Assembly: GCA_026120185.1 (NCBI GenBank)
Contig: JANUWF010001101.1
Coordinates: forward strand, 2,542,001-2,606,000
DNA length: 64,000 nucleotides
Reading direction: 5' to 3'
Origin: Voacanga thouarsii
Lineage: Eukaryota > Streptophyta > Magnoliopsida > Gentianales > Apocynaceae
This document shows positions 48,920 to 60,890 of this stretch, piece after piece (positions within the stretch are counted from its first letter, which is position 1; the number at the start of each line of letters is the position of its first letter). Position numbers and translations under genes: made by a program. The notes under the pieces were generated by a model. That model was not told the origin of the DNA. It was given only the letters and a program-made list of their open reading frames with translations, and ran no database searches.

Positions 48920-50643
48920 TGAAAGACGAAAATGGCAAAAATGATTAAATCGAAAGCATGCTTACAGAACGAAAAAATTTACTTCTGTGTTTAAGTGACC
49001 TTATTGGCACTGAAGAAGATGTCTGTACCAGGATACTTGAAGCTATTGGATCACATCCTTATAAATGTCGACTTCGTCTCATTCACGCGAAACTTTTGAG
49101 TTTCCGAAATGATACCCTTTCCTTTGCCAGTGAAGCTTACAGAATGATGGGTTTGCTATCTTGAAGCTCTCTGTGTTTACTCCACAGACTTAATTTTCTT
49201 ACCTTTGGTCTTGATTCCTTTTTCATTTCATCAATTCACAGAGAGAGAGAGAGATCAACAACATGAAACAAAAAGCACCATGCTTTTTATTATATTTCAC
49301 GCTTATTTAATTAATTAATTTGATATTTATTTTTTAAATATAATTTTATTTTACACTTGGTCTTATTCATTGGACAGATAAAATTATTTACTCTTGGGTT
49401 TGAACACTCATAAATAATAAGTCTTAGTTATTTATTTTTTTGGCATCATTAAACAGCCCAATAAATAATTAACAAGCCCAAATAGATCAATATAAAATAT
49501 TAGTCATTTTATCTAGTTTATATCTAGATTAATTTTATAATTATTCAATCTGGGCCTTAAGTCCTGAATAATTAATTAAACAATTAAATTAGATAAAATA
49601 TATACTCTCTCTCGAGCCTTTTATTTTATTCTAATCTAATAATAAATTAAATTACTTAAATAAAATAAAATAAAATCCATAATTATCAAGACCAATTCCT
49701 TAACCTAAATCTGTCAGAACTTAAGGGTTATTTCGGGGATCAAAAGACACATTGCATTGGCTACTAAAATGACCAAAATACCCCTACTATATAAATAGCT
49801 GTATTTTACATTTTAAATATTTTCTAATATCACCATAAGAAAATATTGACTCCAAGGATAATGCTGCGTTAGCAAAGTCTTTGACCTACAGGTATAATAA
49901 CTAAAATACCCTTATACGCATCACCGTACATTTAGAGAAGAAGAGTGTACTAACACCTCTCTAATAGACATATACTATCCTTAAACCTCTAATCCAATGA
50001 TCCATGACTCTTGGAATATTTTCACTTTTCAAGGGAGCTACCCTAAAGTAAACATCCACGTCTTGTTCCCCAGAGCTCTGGATAGTTAGATCATTTGAAT
50101 AGTCATAAGGGGCGATAAAGCGCAAAAGTTATCTTGTACAAGTCTGTCTTAACTAACTAGTCACATATGCTCAACATACAAGTATATCGACTCTACGAAA
50201 GAACCTCAATTACAGCATATCAAAGTACATGCTTTCAGCTTCGTTAGACCACCAACTCATACTCAAGCGGTAGAGTATTAGTCCACACAATAGCAGTAAT
50301 AGTTTGGATTTCTTCTAAATATTACTTTTAGAAACCACTATTACAGGTCATGTTCTACATATTCGAAATATACTCATGCTATGACCTATACATGATGAGA
50401 TTCCTATTCTCATCAATCGGTTAAGAACAAACATTTATGTGTTAAGTAACCCATGATCCATACTTTATTGTGAAAGACCATCATTCACATGGATTACTTA
50501 CTTAAATACAATAGGTCATTTCCAAACAAAAATCGTGCACAAATAAAATGTAAATTCACAAACAAATTTTGAGAATAAATTTTTTTATTAATAAATTCGA
50601 TAATTACATCAGAAAATTAGTTTAGAGAGCATATATTCCAACA
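48920..50643 (-). mobile_element. Solo LTR (family 1), second copy
   Basis: Flanked by ATATC at 48915-48919 and 50644-50648. The host sequence on either side rejoins to match the other tandem unit at 47275. The minus strand begins TGTTGGAATATATGCTCTC and ends CGTCTTTCA. It shares long stretches with 13516-15536 (CTACTAAAATGACCAAAATA, AGCTGTATTTTACATTTTAA, TGTACAAGTCTGTCTTAACT) but is 1724 bp, shorter and more diverged. The 68-codon frame at 48958 lies inside it and is not a known protein. Confidence 0.88.
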
Positions 50644-50808
50644 ATATCTATTTGTATATGCTCTTCGCATCATTTTAAGCATGGATATCATGAATTCACA
50701 ATGCATCAATTGTTTAGAAAAGGAAAAAAAAAGAGATGGAAATAGAGGATCAATTTACATAAATACCCAAATTAATAACACTTATATGGTTGGAAAGAGG
50801 ATACTTAC

Positions 50809-51117
50809 CTCGAGGATGAAGTATTCCATTGCCATCAACCATTAGCAACTGTCCGCTTACATGAATGAAAAAGGGTAAATAACTGCATATTTGAATTGTG
50901 CATTTAAATTGAAAACTAAAATAAAACTATGATCAGTGAAAGTCCCATCGAGAAACTTATCTTTCTTCTACAGCTTATAGAATATATTATATGCATCAAC
51001 ATTCAACACAAAAACATAACTGCAAATTTACTTAAAAACAGAGTAGTAGTTACTTGGGGGGTAGAGTGGATTGGCACTTTTCTTCATTTTATCTAGAAGC
51101 TCTAGAAGTACGGGAGG
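50809..51117 (-). pseudogene. Endonuclease V gene fragment, copy 2
   Basis: Two exons duplicate copy 1: 51117-51054 (PPVLLELLDKMKKSANPLYP) and 50848-50809 (LLMVDGNGILHPRG). The first is 64 nt instead of 63 because a run of five C became six next to the donor, which shifts the frame. The second keeps a normal GAG|GTAAGT donor. The N-terminal exon is absent. Confidence 0.8.
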
Positions 51118-51783
51118 CTATAGTTAAGAAATTTAAATTGAGTAGTTGCAAAAATACCTAAAGCAAGTAAGAAATGAATTAAAAACAGAATAAAACATAT
51201 CCTTCTAGCTTCCACGAAGACGTAGAAGCAAAAATGGGGTCCAAATAGAGAAACACACGACGTCTGCCTTTCCAGTCCTCACTTTGGTTTCCACCAAGCC
51301 AATCAAATCTGTATGATAATAGTTAATGGAGTCCACTATTTGCCACAACTAAGTTAATAAAGCAAATCAAAATTTCATTGCATCAAATATCTTCTTTTCA
51401 TTGGAGAATCCTACGCTTCCTTGGCCATAACTTTACAAATGTATTCAAATGAATAATACAAATGAATTCATGTTTAATTCCACACCCCCTCCATTTTTTC
51501 AGTAATAAAAATCCATGTTTATGCTAATACAAATGAATTCACAGACTTCAATTAAAACATTATGGTAGAATCAACGATCAGAAACATGTGAGCATGCTTA
51601 AGATGGGGAACAAAGCAGTGTTGTAAACTTACAGCTACAACTAAAAGAGCTCCAAGATAAACTTTTTGTGACACCTTCTTACCCCATGCCATGGGACTGG
51701 GTGTTGTCAAGAAAAGACATTATCTACACTTTGAATTGGTTTAGTTAATTGAATTATATATTCCTCTACTTCCAGTTATATGA

Positions 51784-52215
51784 AAGGAACTCCATGAATA
51801 ATTCCCTACTTTTTTTCCCAAATGAGAAGGCAGATAGAGATTATACATGAGGGAAGATTGGGGGTACAACTCATAGCAAGAAAACTATGAATGTGAACCC
51901 ATTAGATTTCTAGAACTAACAAATGGAATCTTTTAGCATAAAAAGCCAACACCTGGAACAGTCCAAAAATATCATAAATATTTGCATCATAGACCAAAAG
52001 GGAGGGAGGGGACAATCACATAATGAGACAATGAAAATCTAGTCTTTTTATAGTGCCAAATGATATCATTCATCTACAATATCAAATTGGCCTTAAGAAC
52101 TCCATGAACAATTACCTTTTTTTTTTTTTTTTCCCAAATGAGAAGGCAGAATAGAGATTATGCATGAGGGAAGATTGGGGGTACAACTCATAGGAAGAAA
52201 ACTTTGAATGCGAAC
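51784..52215. repeat. Direct repeat of about 115 bp
   Basis: 51790-51900 and 52096-52215 are near-identical: AACTCCATGAA, a T-run, CCCAAATGAGAAGGCAGA, ACATGAGGGAAGATTGGGGG and TACAACTCATAG. The T-run is longer in the second copy. The surrounding 51.26-53.0 kb holds no gene I recognise. Confidence 0.8.
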
Positions 52216-53000
52216 CTAACAATAGCCAACTTTAAAGAACATGTTTTGCAAAATTAACCCAAGAATTAGTTTATAACTTGTAGACTATATCCTATAATGC
52301 CAGTTAAACAAATGATCTCCAGTACCCATCTCACATTTGATATTTCTACTCAAAGAAAAGCTGGTGAATGCTTCAAAACTAAGGCCGCAAACATAATTGT
52401 GGTAGTTATTGGCAATCTCAATTAGAATTGAAATCCACTGCAATCCAGCAAACAAAAGAAAAGGAAAAATTAAATTAAAACAAAAAGAGAAGCAAACCGA
52501 TAGTCCGAGTTATAAAAAGAGACAAATATATGATAGATCACTCTTTTCCCCAGACGATTTCCCGCTTGTAAAATTAGTTGAGCTCACAAATGTGAGTATG
52601 CCCTCACAAAGATAATGGCAGCGAAGCTTCAAAAAGAACACCGGCGACTGCGCTAATTGAAGGAATGGATAATAAGGAGAAAACAAAACGGCTAAACTTT
52701 CACATAAGAGTCACTTTAAAGGGAGACATTCTCTTGCAATCCAATGCTGCAAAAACCACCGCAGTTACAGATGCATCACCTCTGGACTCTCAACCTAGAC
52801 AACTATTATTAGTTAGATGAAATATTTAAGATGACTATTTAATAACTCGGGGAGCAAATCGAAGGGTCTAACTTCTGGGATGCAGATAACTTGTGACAGC
52901 AACTGAGCCTGAGAACTACAGAGCCACATGTCACCTTCATAGCTTTAGTTTAATAGCTTCAGCTGTTGCCAGGCGTCATAACAGGGAGCTTCCGCAGCTG

Positions 53001-53002
<2 letters not shown>

Positions 53003-53050
<48 letters not shown>
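53003..53050. repeat. (TA)n microsatellite
   Basis: About 24 TA units. The open frame that runs through it is an artefact. Confidence 0.95.
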
Positions 53051-53053
<3 letters not shown>

Positions 53054-54003
53054 AGGAATGGAAGGCACTTCTCTCCAAACACCTTATTTTCTACTCGAAT
53101 CTTTCCATCCAAACCAAGCCTAAGGAAAATAATAGTATTTATTTTTATTTTGTTTGGTATAGAGGGAAGAAGAGAGAGAATAATAGTTTACTATTTTATC
53201 ATTTATTATCTATTTTATTAATTTTTTTAATGTTAAAAGGGGATTAATATTGTCATTAATTACTTTCACTTTATTTTCTTTCTTCTAATTCCTCCAAATT
53301 AGGAGGAGAGAAAATGCTGATATGGAGGGGTACCCCTCCTAATTTATTTCTTCTTCACATCTATATCCAACCAAACAAGATAAATATATTATTTACCTGC
53401 ATATTGACTTTCTCTCCTCATTTACTTTTACAAAATAGTCTAACCAAACATAATATTAGTTTTTCATTAATTTACTTTCTCTCTTTATTTATTTTCACAA
53501 AATAGTCTAACCAAACATAACCTTAGATTTGATAAAATTAACAACAAAATTTTCTCCCTTTTATGTTGGCAAAATGAAGAAGTGATTATAATAAATTAAA
53601 AAATATATGTTGGTAACTCAATTTAGATGAATCATGATTTATACTAAAAAAGTAAGAAAAATACTAAATAATATAAGTAATTTTTTTATTAAGAGGTAAG
53701 AAAGGGAGAAGAGGGAGGAAGTAAGGATTTTCAAAGTAGAAGAAAATGAAGGTATTTTTTTTTCTTCTAAATGTTATATATTAATTAATAAAAGTATGAA
53801 TTTAAATTAAAAAAGTGTGAATTTATTCTACCCGTTCTTAATTTTAATATTTCTAACTTCTTCTTGTAATTATCAACTTCCTACGTCAACTATATTTCGT
53901 ACAATTAACGGCAAAATATTTTGTGAAATGACAACATTTCAGTGAACAATAAAAACTAATGGCTGGACTATGCAACTTCATTCCAACTTTGCTTATATAA
54001 AGG
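53051..54003. other. AT-rich intergenic, internal direct repeat
   Basis: Two copies of a block reading ACTTTCTCTC...ACAAAATAGTCTAACCAAACATAA lie at about 53406-53455 and 53473-53521. Sequence of this style (TCTAACCAAACATAA) often marks non-autonomous element ends. No gene seen. Confidence 0.5.
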
Positions 54004-54008
54004 ATAAT

Positions 54009-54395
54009 TGTTATAAAATTTGGAAAGTGTTAGAATAAAATCTACATACTACACACTAATAAAACTTTAACTATTCTTTGCACAAGAATTTCTTTCTTTC
54101 TTTTCTCTCACAATTTCTCTAATCTTTCTTTCACTAATCTTTCTTTCACAAAATAATGGTGTATTACAAGTTTAGAGAATAGCTTTATTTATAGAGCTCT
54201 AATTAGTGGAATACATCATGACATACATCATCTTTCACTAATCTTAATTAGTGGTGTCTCCACTAAATGGTGGACATCCATAAAAATCATGGTGGACATC
54301 CATAAAAATCTTCTCTAATAATTCATATAAATCCATAATTAGTGGAGTCTCCACTAATTAATGGAGCTTCCAATAATTTTAAGATATTCATAACA
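54009..54395 (-). repeat. Copia element 3' LTR
   Basis: 387 bp. It is about 21 bp longer than the other LTR, mainly through a tandem repeat of GGTGGACATCCATAAAAATC near 54282-54325. It is rich in AATTAGTGG/CCACTAATT inverted motifs. Confidence 0.92.
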
Positions 54396-54518
54396 CTCCC
54401 CCTTGGATGTCCATCCATTACATAAAGAATATGCCTCGTTAAAACCTTATTAGATAAAAACCCAATGGGAAAAAATCTAGTGAAGGAAAAATAGTACACT
54501 ATTCTATATGTCTGTTTA

Positions 54519-57500
54519 TTACTCCCCCTGATGAGCTAATTCCTTTAAATCTTTAAACCGACGCATACCAATTTTATATCTCAACTTCTCAAATGTTGCA
54601 GTCGGTAAAGTCTTCGTGAAAATATCTGCGAGATTGTCACATGACCGAATTTGTAGCACATCAATTTCACCTTTCTTCTGGAGTTCATGAGTAAAGAAGA
54701 ATTTTGGTGAAATATGTTTTGTCCGATCTCCTTTAATATATCCTTCTCGTAATTGAGTTATGCAAGCTGCATTGTCTTTATAAAGAGGAGTTGGAATATC
54801 TTTGATCGATGATAATCCACAACTTTCTCGGATATAATGAATCATGGATCTTAGCTATACACATTCTCGACTTACTTCATGAATGACTATAATTTCAGCA
54901 TGATTTGAAGAAGTAGCTGCTATAGATTGTTTCGTAAAATGCCATGATATAGCAATATTTCCACATGTAAATAGATAGCCCGTTTGAGAACGTGCTTTAT
55001 GTGGATCAGATAAATAACCAGCATCTACATAACCAATCAATGTTTGGCTGGTTTTATTTGAATAAAATAATCCGAGATCAATTGTACATTGGAGATATCG
55101 AAGGACTTGTTTAATTCCATTCCAATGTCGTCGTGTTGGTGAAAAACTAAATCTTGCTAATAAATTGATAGCAAAAGCAATATCAGGTCGTGTATTATTA
55201 GCAAGATACATCAATGCACCAATTGCACTGAGATATGGTACTTCAGGACTAAGGAGTTCTTCATCATTTTCTTGAGGTCGAAAAGAATCTTTATCCACAT
55301 TTAATGATCGGACGATCATTGGAATACTCAATGGATGTGCTTTGTCCATGTAAAATCTTTTTAGCACTTTTGCTGTATATGTTAATTGATGAATAAATGT
55401 TCCAGTTTCTAGATGTTCAATTTATAAATCAAGGCAAAATTTAGTTTTACCAAAATCCTTGATTTCGAATTCTCTTTTTAAATAATCAATTGTTTCTTGG
55501 AGCTCTTCAGAAGTTCCAATAAGATTAATATCATCAACATATATAGCTAATATCATAAATTTAGAATCAGATTTCTTAATAAAAACACATTGACATACTT
55601 GGTCATTTTTAAATCTCGCTTTCAATAAATATTCACTAAGACGTGTGAACCACATACGCCCAGATTGCTTCAGGCCATATAATGATTTCTGCAACTTGAT
55701 GGAGTAATTTTCACGAGGATAATGTTTATATGCTTCAGGCATATGAAATCCTTCGGGGATTTTCATGTAAACATCATTTTATAAATTTCCATACAAGTAA
55801 GCAGTGACAACATCTAATAGGCGCATATCTATCTTTTCATGTACTGCCAAACTGATAAGATATCGGAGTGTAATAGCATCAACAACAGGAGAATAAGTTT
55901 CATCATAATCAATACCTGGTCTTTGTGAAAAACCTTGGGCTACTAATCGCACTTTATATCGAACGATTTCACTTTTTTCATTGCGCTTTCGCACAAATAT
56001 CCATTTATAGCCAACAGGTTTTACACCTTCTGGTGTTCGAACTGCAGGTCCGAAGACTTCACGTTTTGTCAGTGCATTTAACTCCGATTGAATCGCATCT
56101 TTCCATTGCAGCCAATCTTTTCTATGCCGACATTCATCAACTGATATTAGTTCAGGATCATCATTATCCTGTATAACATCAAGAGATATATTGTATGCAA
56201 ATATATTATCAATAACAGTTTCTATCCGATTCCAACTTCTACCGGAAGTGGTATAATTGATAGAAATTTCAGTGTTATTTTCATCAACTTCTGGTTCTTT
56301 GTCATCAGTTCTCTCTTGGTCTTTATCATTCTTTTCTTCAATATGATCTTCTAGATCATTTAATCCTCATTTCTTTCTAGGATTTTTATCTTTAGAACCA
56401 AGAGGTCGGCCATACTTTTGGTGTGTTTTTGACTTAGCAGCTATAGGTATAATATTTTGTTCTGCTGGAACTTCAATTCGAATAGGAGCATTTATAGCTA
56501 GAATATGCGATTTTGTAACTCTTCTGGAGTCAACAAAAGCGTTTGGCATTTGATTTGCAATGCTTTGCAAATGAATTATCTTTTGAACTTCAAGTTCACA
56601 TGTACTTGTGCGCAGATCAAGATAATTTAATGATGTTATCCAAGCAAGATCCTTTTTATACTGTCTTTGTTCTCCCCCTAATTTAGAAATAATGATTCAT
56701 CAAAATGACAATCAGCAAATCTTGCTGTAAATACATCTCTTGTCAGGGGTTCAACATACCTGATAATAGAGGGAGAATCATATCCAACATATATCCCCTT
56801 TCTTCTTTGAGGACACATCTTTGTACGTTGGTTTGGTACAATTGGAACATATACAGCACACCTAAAAATTCTTAAATGAACAATATTTGGTTCTGACCCA
56901 AAAGCCAATTGCAAAGGAGAGAATTTATGATAACTAGCTGGTCTTATACGTACAAGTGCTGCAACATGTAAAATAGCATGTCCCCAGGCAGATGTTGGGA
57001 GATTTGTTTTCATTAATAATGGTCTAACAATTAATTGTAATTGTTTAATCAAAGATTCAACAAGACCATTTTGTGTGTGAACATGAGCTACAGGATGTTC
57101 AACATTAATCCCAATTGACATGCAATATGCATCAAAAGCATGTGATGAAAATTCACCAGCATTATCAAATGGATATTTTTAATGTGATGGTCAGGAAATT
57201 GTGCTCGTAATTTAATTATTTGAGTAAGTAATCTTACAAACGCCAGGTTGCGAGTAGATAATAAACATATATGTGACCATCGGGATGATGCATCAATTAA
57301 GACCATAAAATATTTGAATGGTCCACATGGTGGATCAATAGGTCCACAAATATCTCCGTGAATCCGTTCGAAAAATATAGGACTTTCAGCTTCTACTTTT
57401 ACTGGTGATGGTTTAACAATTAATTTTCCTAGGAAACATGCAGTACATGCGAATTTTTCTAATGTTAATATCCTTTTATTTTTTAAAGGATGATCATGCG

Positions 57501-58032
57501 TATTCTCAATGATTCTTCTCATCATGGTAGATCCTGGATGACCCAATCGGTCATGCCAAATGCTAAAAGTAATAGGATTTGTAAACTTCTGGTTTACTAG
57601 ATGATGAATTTCCATTGTACGTATTTTTACAAAATATAGGCTAGTAGAAAAAGACGGCAGTTTTTCTAATACAGATTTCTTACCCAAACGCATTTGAGTA
57701 ATATAAAGATGCTCAATCCCATTTTCCTCATTTGTTTCAACATGATACCAATTTCTGCGAATATCTTTAAAACTCAATAAATTTCTTCTGGATTTTGAGG
57801 AAAATAATGCCTTATCAATAATAATTGTTGTTCCTTTAGGCAACAATATACTAACTCTTCCAGAGCCCTCAATCATATTTGCACTACCGTTTATCGTATA
57901 AATATTTATTTCTCCCATTTTGAGATCAGAAAAATATTTCTCATTTTTTAGTATGGTGTGTGTAGTTTCACTATCAATAATGCATACATCATCATTAACA
58001 ACAGCCATCTGAACACAAATATATATATGCAA
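54519..58032 (-). pseudogene. Copia pol region (protease to RNase H)
   Basis: In minus order: the protease start has IDSETTHTI where DSG or DSA is usual (58032 on). Next come the GAG-pre-integrase IWHDRLGHPGSTMMRRII and integrase RIHGDICGPI, then after a frame break NGLVESLIKQL (56678-57121). Reverse transcriptase follows: KSLYGLKQSGRMWFTRLSEY and YVDDINLIGT (55422-55766). RNase H follows: YVDAGYLSDPHKARSQTGYL and LADIFTKTLP (54519-55367). At least five frame breaks or stops separate these pieces, so no working polyprotein is encoded. Confidence 0.9.
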
Positions 58033-58099
58033 ACGTAAATATTATTAGAATATAATGAAAATGAAAATACAAAAATATCAGGGTGAGGCTTTAGTTCTT

Positions 58100-59144
58100 C
58101 TAGATATTGTCATCACCAATTAAATGGTCTATCTTACTGTCTGGGTGTTCAAAAAAATCCGATACATCCATATGGGTAATATTGATATTAAGATCTTCAG
58201 AATCAATATCATCATCCTCAGCATCATTTATTGGATGTTGAGAAAAATTTGCTTCCACATTTTTATTTTTCAATGAAGCTTGATACAATTCAACAAAATG
58301 CTTAGCCGTACGACAGTTTCGTGACCAATGACCTTTCATGCTACATCTATAACATATATCATCATACTTTCCTTCAATTTCTTTTTCTTTTCCCTTATGA
58401 TCTTTTCTATTCCACTTCAGGTGGCCAGTATTTCTCACAGTTTGATTATGATTGTGATAAGGGAAATATCGAGCGTGTCTACGACCATAACTACGACCAC
58501 GGCCACGGCCACGACTATAATGATGACTTCTGCTGGAGCCAACAGCATTCACCTCTGGGAGTGCTGTTGAGCCAGTTGGTCTGGCTTCATGATTTCTCAA
58601 TAATAACTCATTATTCTTCTCTACAATGAGGAGAGTAGTAATTAAATCTGTAAATTTTGTATACCCTTTTTCTCGATATTGTTGCTGCAGGACAATATTC
58701 GAGGCATGAAAGGTAGAGAATGTCTTCTCCAACATATCTTCATCAGTCGCTTTTTTTCCGCATAATTTTAACTGAGATGTAATTTTATACAATGCGGAGC
58801 TATATTCATTCACGGTTTTAAAATCTTGCAACCTCAGGTGCAACCATTCATACCGTGCAGTGGGTAGTACGACCATCTTTAGGTGGTCAAATCTTTCTTT
58901 TAAATTTACCCACAGGACATATGGATCTTTTTCGGTAAGATATTTCATTTTCAAATTTTCATCGAGATGACGACGAATAAAAATCAAAGCTTTAGCCTTG
59001 TGTTGTGCAGATGCACTATTATTTGTTTGAATAGTTTCACTAAGGCCTTCAGCATTTAGATGCATTTCTGCATTGAGAACCCATGACGTATAATTTTTTT
59101 CAGAAATATTAAGGGTTACAAATTCGAGTTTAGCGAGGTTAGCC
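58100..59144 (-). pseudogene. Copia gag
   Basis: An open frame of about 347 aa from MANLAKLEFVTL. It contains the UBN2-type gag core (YTSWVLNAEMHL, KMKYLTEKDPYVLWVNLKER), an Arg/Gly-rich SRGRGRGRSYGRR stretch and one CCHC knuckle (CYRCSMKGHWSRNC). It ends at 58100, shortly before the pol frame opens. The frame is intact in itself, but the rest of the element is dead. Confidence 0.88.
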
Positions 59145-59247
59145 ATATAGATCAATAAATGCGTACCTGTCTTCTGGCTTTAGTAACGGCAGAAACTCGT
59201 GCTTAGTCTTCTGGCTTTTGTAACGGTAGAGACTCGTACTGATAACG

Positions 59248-59613
59248 TGTTATAAAATTTGGGTAGTGTTAGAATAAAATATACACACTACACACTAATA
59301 AAACTTTAACTATTCTTTGCACAAGAATTTCTCTCTTTCTTTTCTCTCACAATTTTCTCTAATATTTCTTTCACTAGTCTTTCTTTCACAAAATAATGGT
59401 GTATTACAAGTTTAGAGAATAGCTCTATTTATAGAGCTCTAATTAGTGGAATACATCATAGCATACATCATCTTCCACTAATTTTAATTAGTGGTGTCTT
59501 CACTAAATGGTGGACATCTATAAAAATATTCTTTAATAATTCACATAAATCCATAATTAGTGGAGCCTCCACTAATTAATGGAGCTTCCAATAATTTTAA
59601 GATATTCATAACA
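59248..59613 (-). repeat. Copia element 5' LTR
   Basis: 366 bp; its minus-strand 3' end TATAACA is followed by CGTTATCAGTACGAG. The promoter for the element would lie here. Confidence 0.92.
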
Positions 59614-59618
59614 ATAAT

Positions 59619-60604
59619 CTATTTTAATGACTCTTTAATTATTTTAAATTTTAATTAAAAAATATAAAATAATATTTAAAAATTTATTAACGATCAATTA
59701 ATAATTTTATTAATTTTTTAAAAATATTTCAGTAATTTCATGTTTTTAATTAAAAATATATTATTATTTTATTTTTATTTGTTTTAATAAATAATTGCTT
59801 TTATCTTTTTTTTTCTTTTTCTTTTATTTCTTCTTCCTCGCCGCGGCAATTCAGGCGGCGAAATTGTAGCCCTTACCTCCCACCAGTCTTTTGCTGCTAT
59901 CATCAGATTTCTCAATTTCCGTGGGCTTCTCCGCTAGTGAACCACCACCAAGACGACACCATCCAGCATTGGAGAAGCATATGATCAAGGGCTTCTGGAT
60001 ATTGATTGAAATAGATGAATGGATATAGCAGAGCAGGCAGCCAGCAAGTATGGGAATTCAAGATTTTGATCTGGTCCTGTTATTTAAACCCTGCAATTCT
60101 TCTACCATTATGTTGGACCTTGATTTTCTGTTGGTTCGCTTAACTCTCCTTATCTCTCACGTATACAGAATCAAGAAGATAAGATTCAACAAGCATCTTC
60201 AATGAGCACGTGTCCACTGGATTATGAAGATGGGAAGAAAGAAAATGGAGTTGCCGGTGCGACTCATAGACCACCAAATCAAAATAAAGTCGGCACCAAA
60301 TCCCCACATTGTCATTAAAAAATTGGTCAACTCCTACTTCTACGTTGCTGCTGTTGTTGAAGATGCCAACTCAACAACTGCCACTTCAGCAATCTATTCA
60401 GCTGCCACGTTAATCTCCAACTCTAACTCAGCATACAAACTTGCCAGATCACTCAATGACAAATCTTCATCTTCTTCTTGTGATCTAGATTGAACTTAAT
60501 TCAAGTTTCATTTTACCTCCATATTCTCAGCAAGCTCAAGGGAATTTGTTTGCTTTTGCCAGCTGTTAATTATTAATTGTAGTTCAGTCCTTATTTCAGT
60601 TCCA
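59619..60604. other. Flank and upstream LTR of the second copia element
   Basis: AT-rich to 59800, then GC-richer sequence (CGCCGCGGCAATTCAGGCGG near 59839). The 5' border of the next LTR lies here but cannot be fixed without its partner: TGTTGGACC at 60111 and TGAGCACGTGTC at 60203 are candidates. The open frame 60224-60493 probably lies within the LTR. Confidence 0.5.
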
Positions 60605-60736
60605 TGTATATAAAACTCATATGATGTTCTTCTTCATTATAAATGAGAATCAATTCTTCTGCAAAATCCTCTAATTGCTCTTTAGCAGTTCTTTATTGCC
60701 TCAATATTCTCTGTGATTAGAGCTTGATTTTCTTCA

Positions 60737-60749
60737 TGGTATCAGTACC
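60737..60749 (+). promoter_or_regulatory. Primer binding site
   Basis: TGGTATCAGTACC, starting directly after the LTR 3' end (TTCTTCA). The first nine bases match the initiator-Met tRNA 3' end used by most plant copia elements. Confidence 0.85.
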
Positions 60750-60890
60750 TGTTCTTGTTGATGAATTCGACTATGATGAAAGTGAGATACTGAATCAGAG
60801 GTAATCATTGAGCTTCTCATTATTTTTTTTGTATATGATCTCTGGAAATTGTGAAGAACTATAAATTGAGGATAAAGTAAATCTGTGGCT

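Larger units (their letters stand above)
46443..51255. repeat. Tandem duplication of a kinase-fragment plus EndoV-fragment unit
   Basis: Unit 1 (about 46.44-48.4 kb) is a CDKG fragment, a spacer and EndoV exons. Unit 2 (about 48.5-51.25 kb) has the same order, interrupted by the solo LTR at 48920-50643. The spacers 46966-47280 and 48598-48919 are near-identical (AACATAGCAATAATGCCACC, GAAGAAGAATTGGTGGAGG), and 47280-47900 matches 50650-51250. Unit 2 has lost about 330 bp of the kinase side and the EndoV N-terminal exon. Confidence 0.85.
54009..59613 (-). mobile_element. Ty1/copia retrotransposon, full length but decayed
   Basis: Two LTRs (54009-54395 and 59248-59613) start TGTTATGAATATC on the minus strand and end TATAACA. 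The target duplication ATAAT lies at 54004-54008 and 59614-59618. Between them, in minus orientation, the order is gag, protease, integrase, reverse transcriptase, RNase H, which defines copia. A polypurine tract (AAGGGGGAG, 54396-54404) abuts the 3' LTR, and a CGTTATCAGTACGAG primer-site region follows the 5' LTR. The LTRs are roughly 95% alike by eye, so it is not recent. Total 5605 bp. The short LTRs and gag type suggest an Ale/Retrofit-like lineage, which I hold loosely. Confidence 0.93.

Noticed and set aside
51640..51700. Minus-strand start exon (MAWGKKVSQKVYLGALLVVA) before a good GTAAGT
   Set aside because: Attractive signal-anchor look and donor, but no following exon could be tied to it and no family recognised.
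58321..58629. Plus-strand open frames over the copia gag
   Set aside because: Shadow of the minus-strand gag reading frame, including its Arg/Gly repeat.
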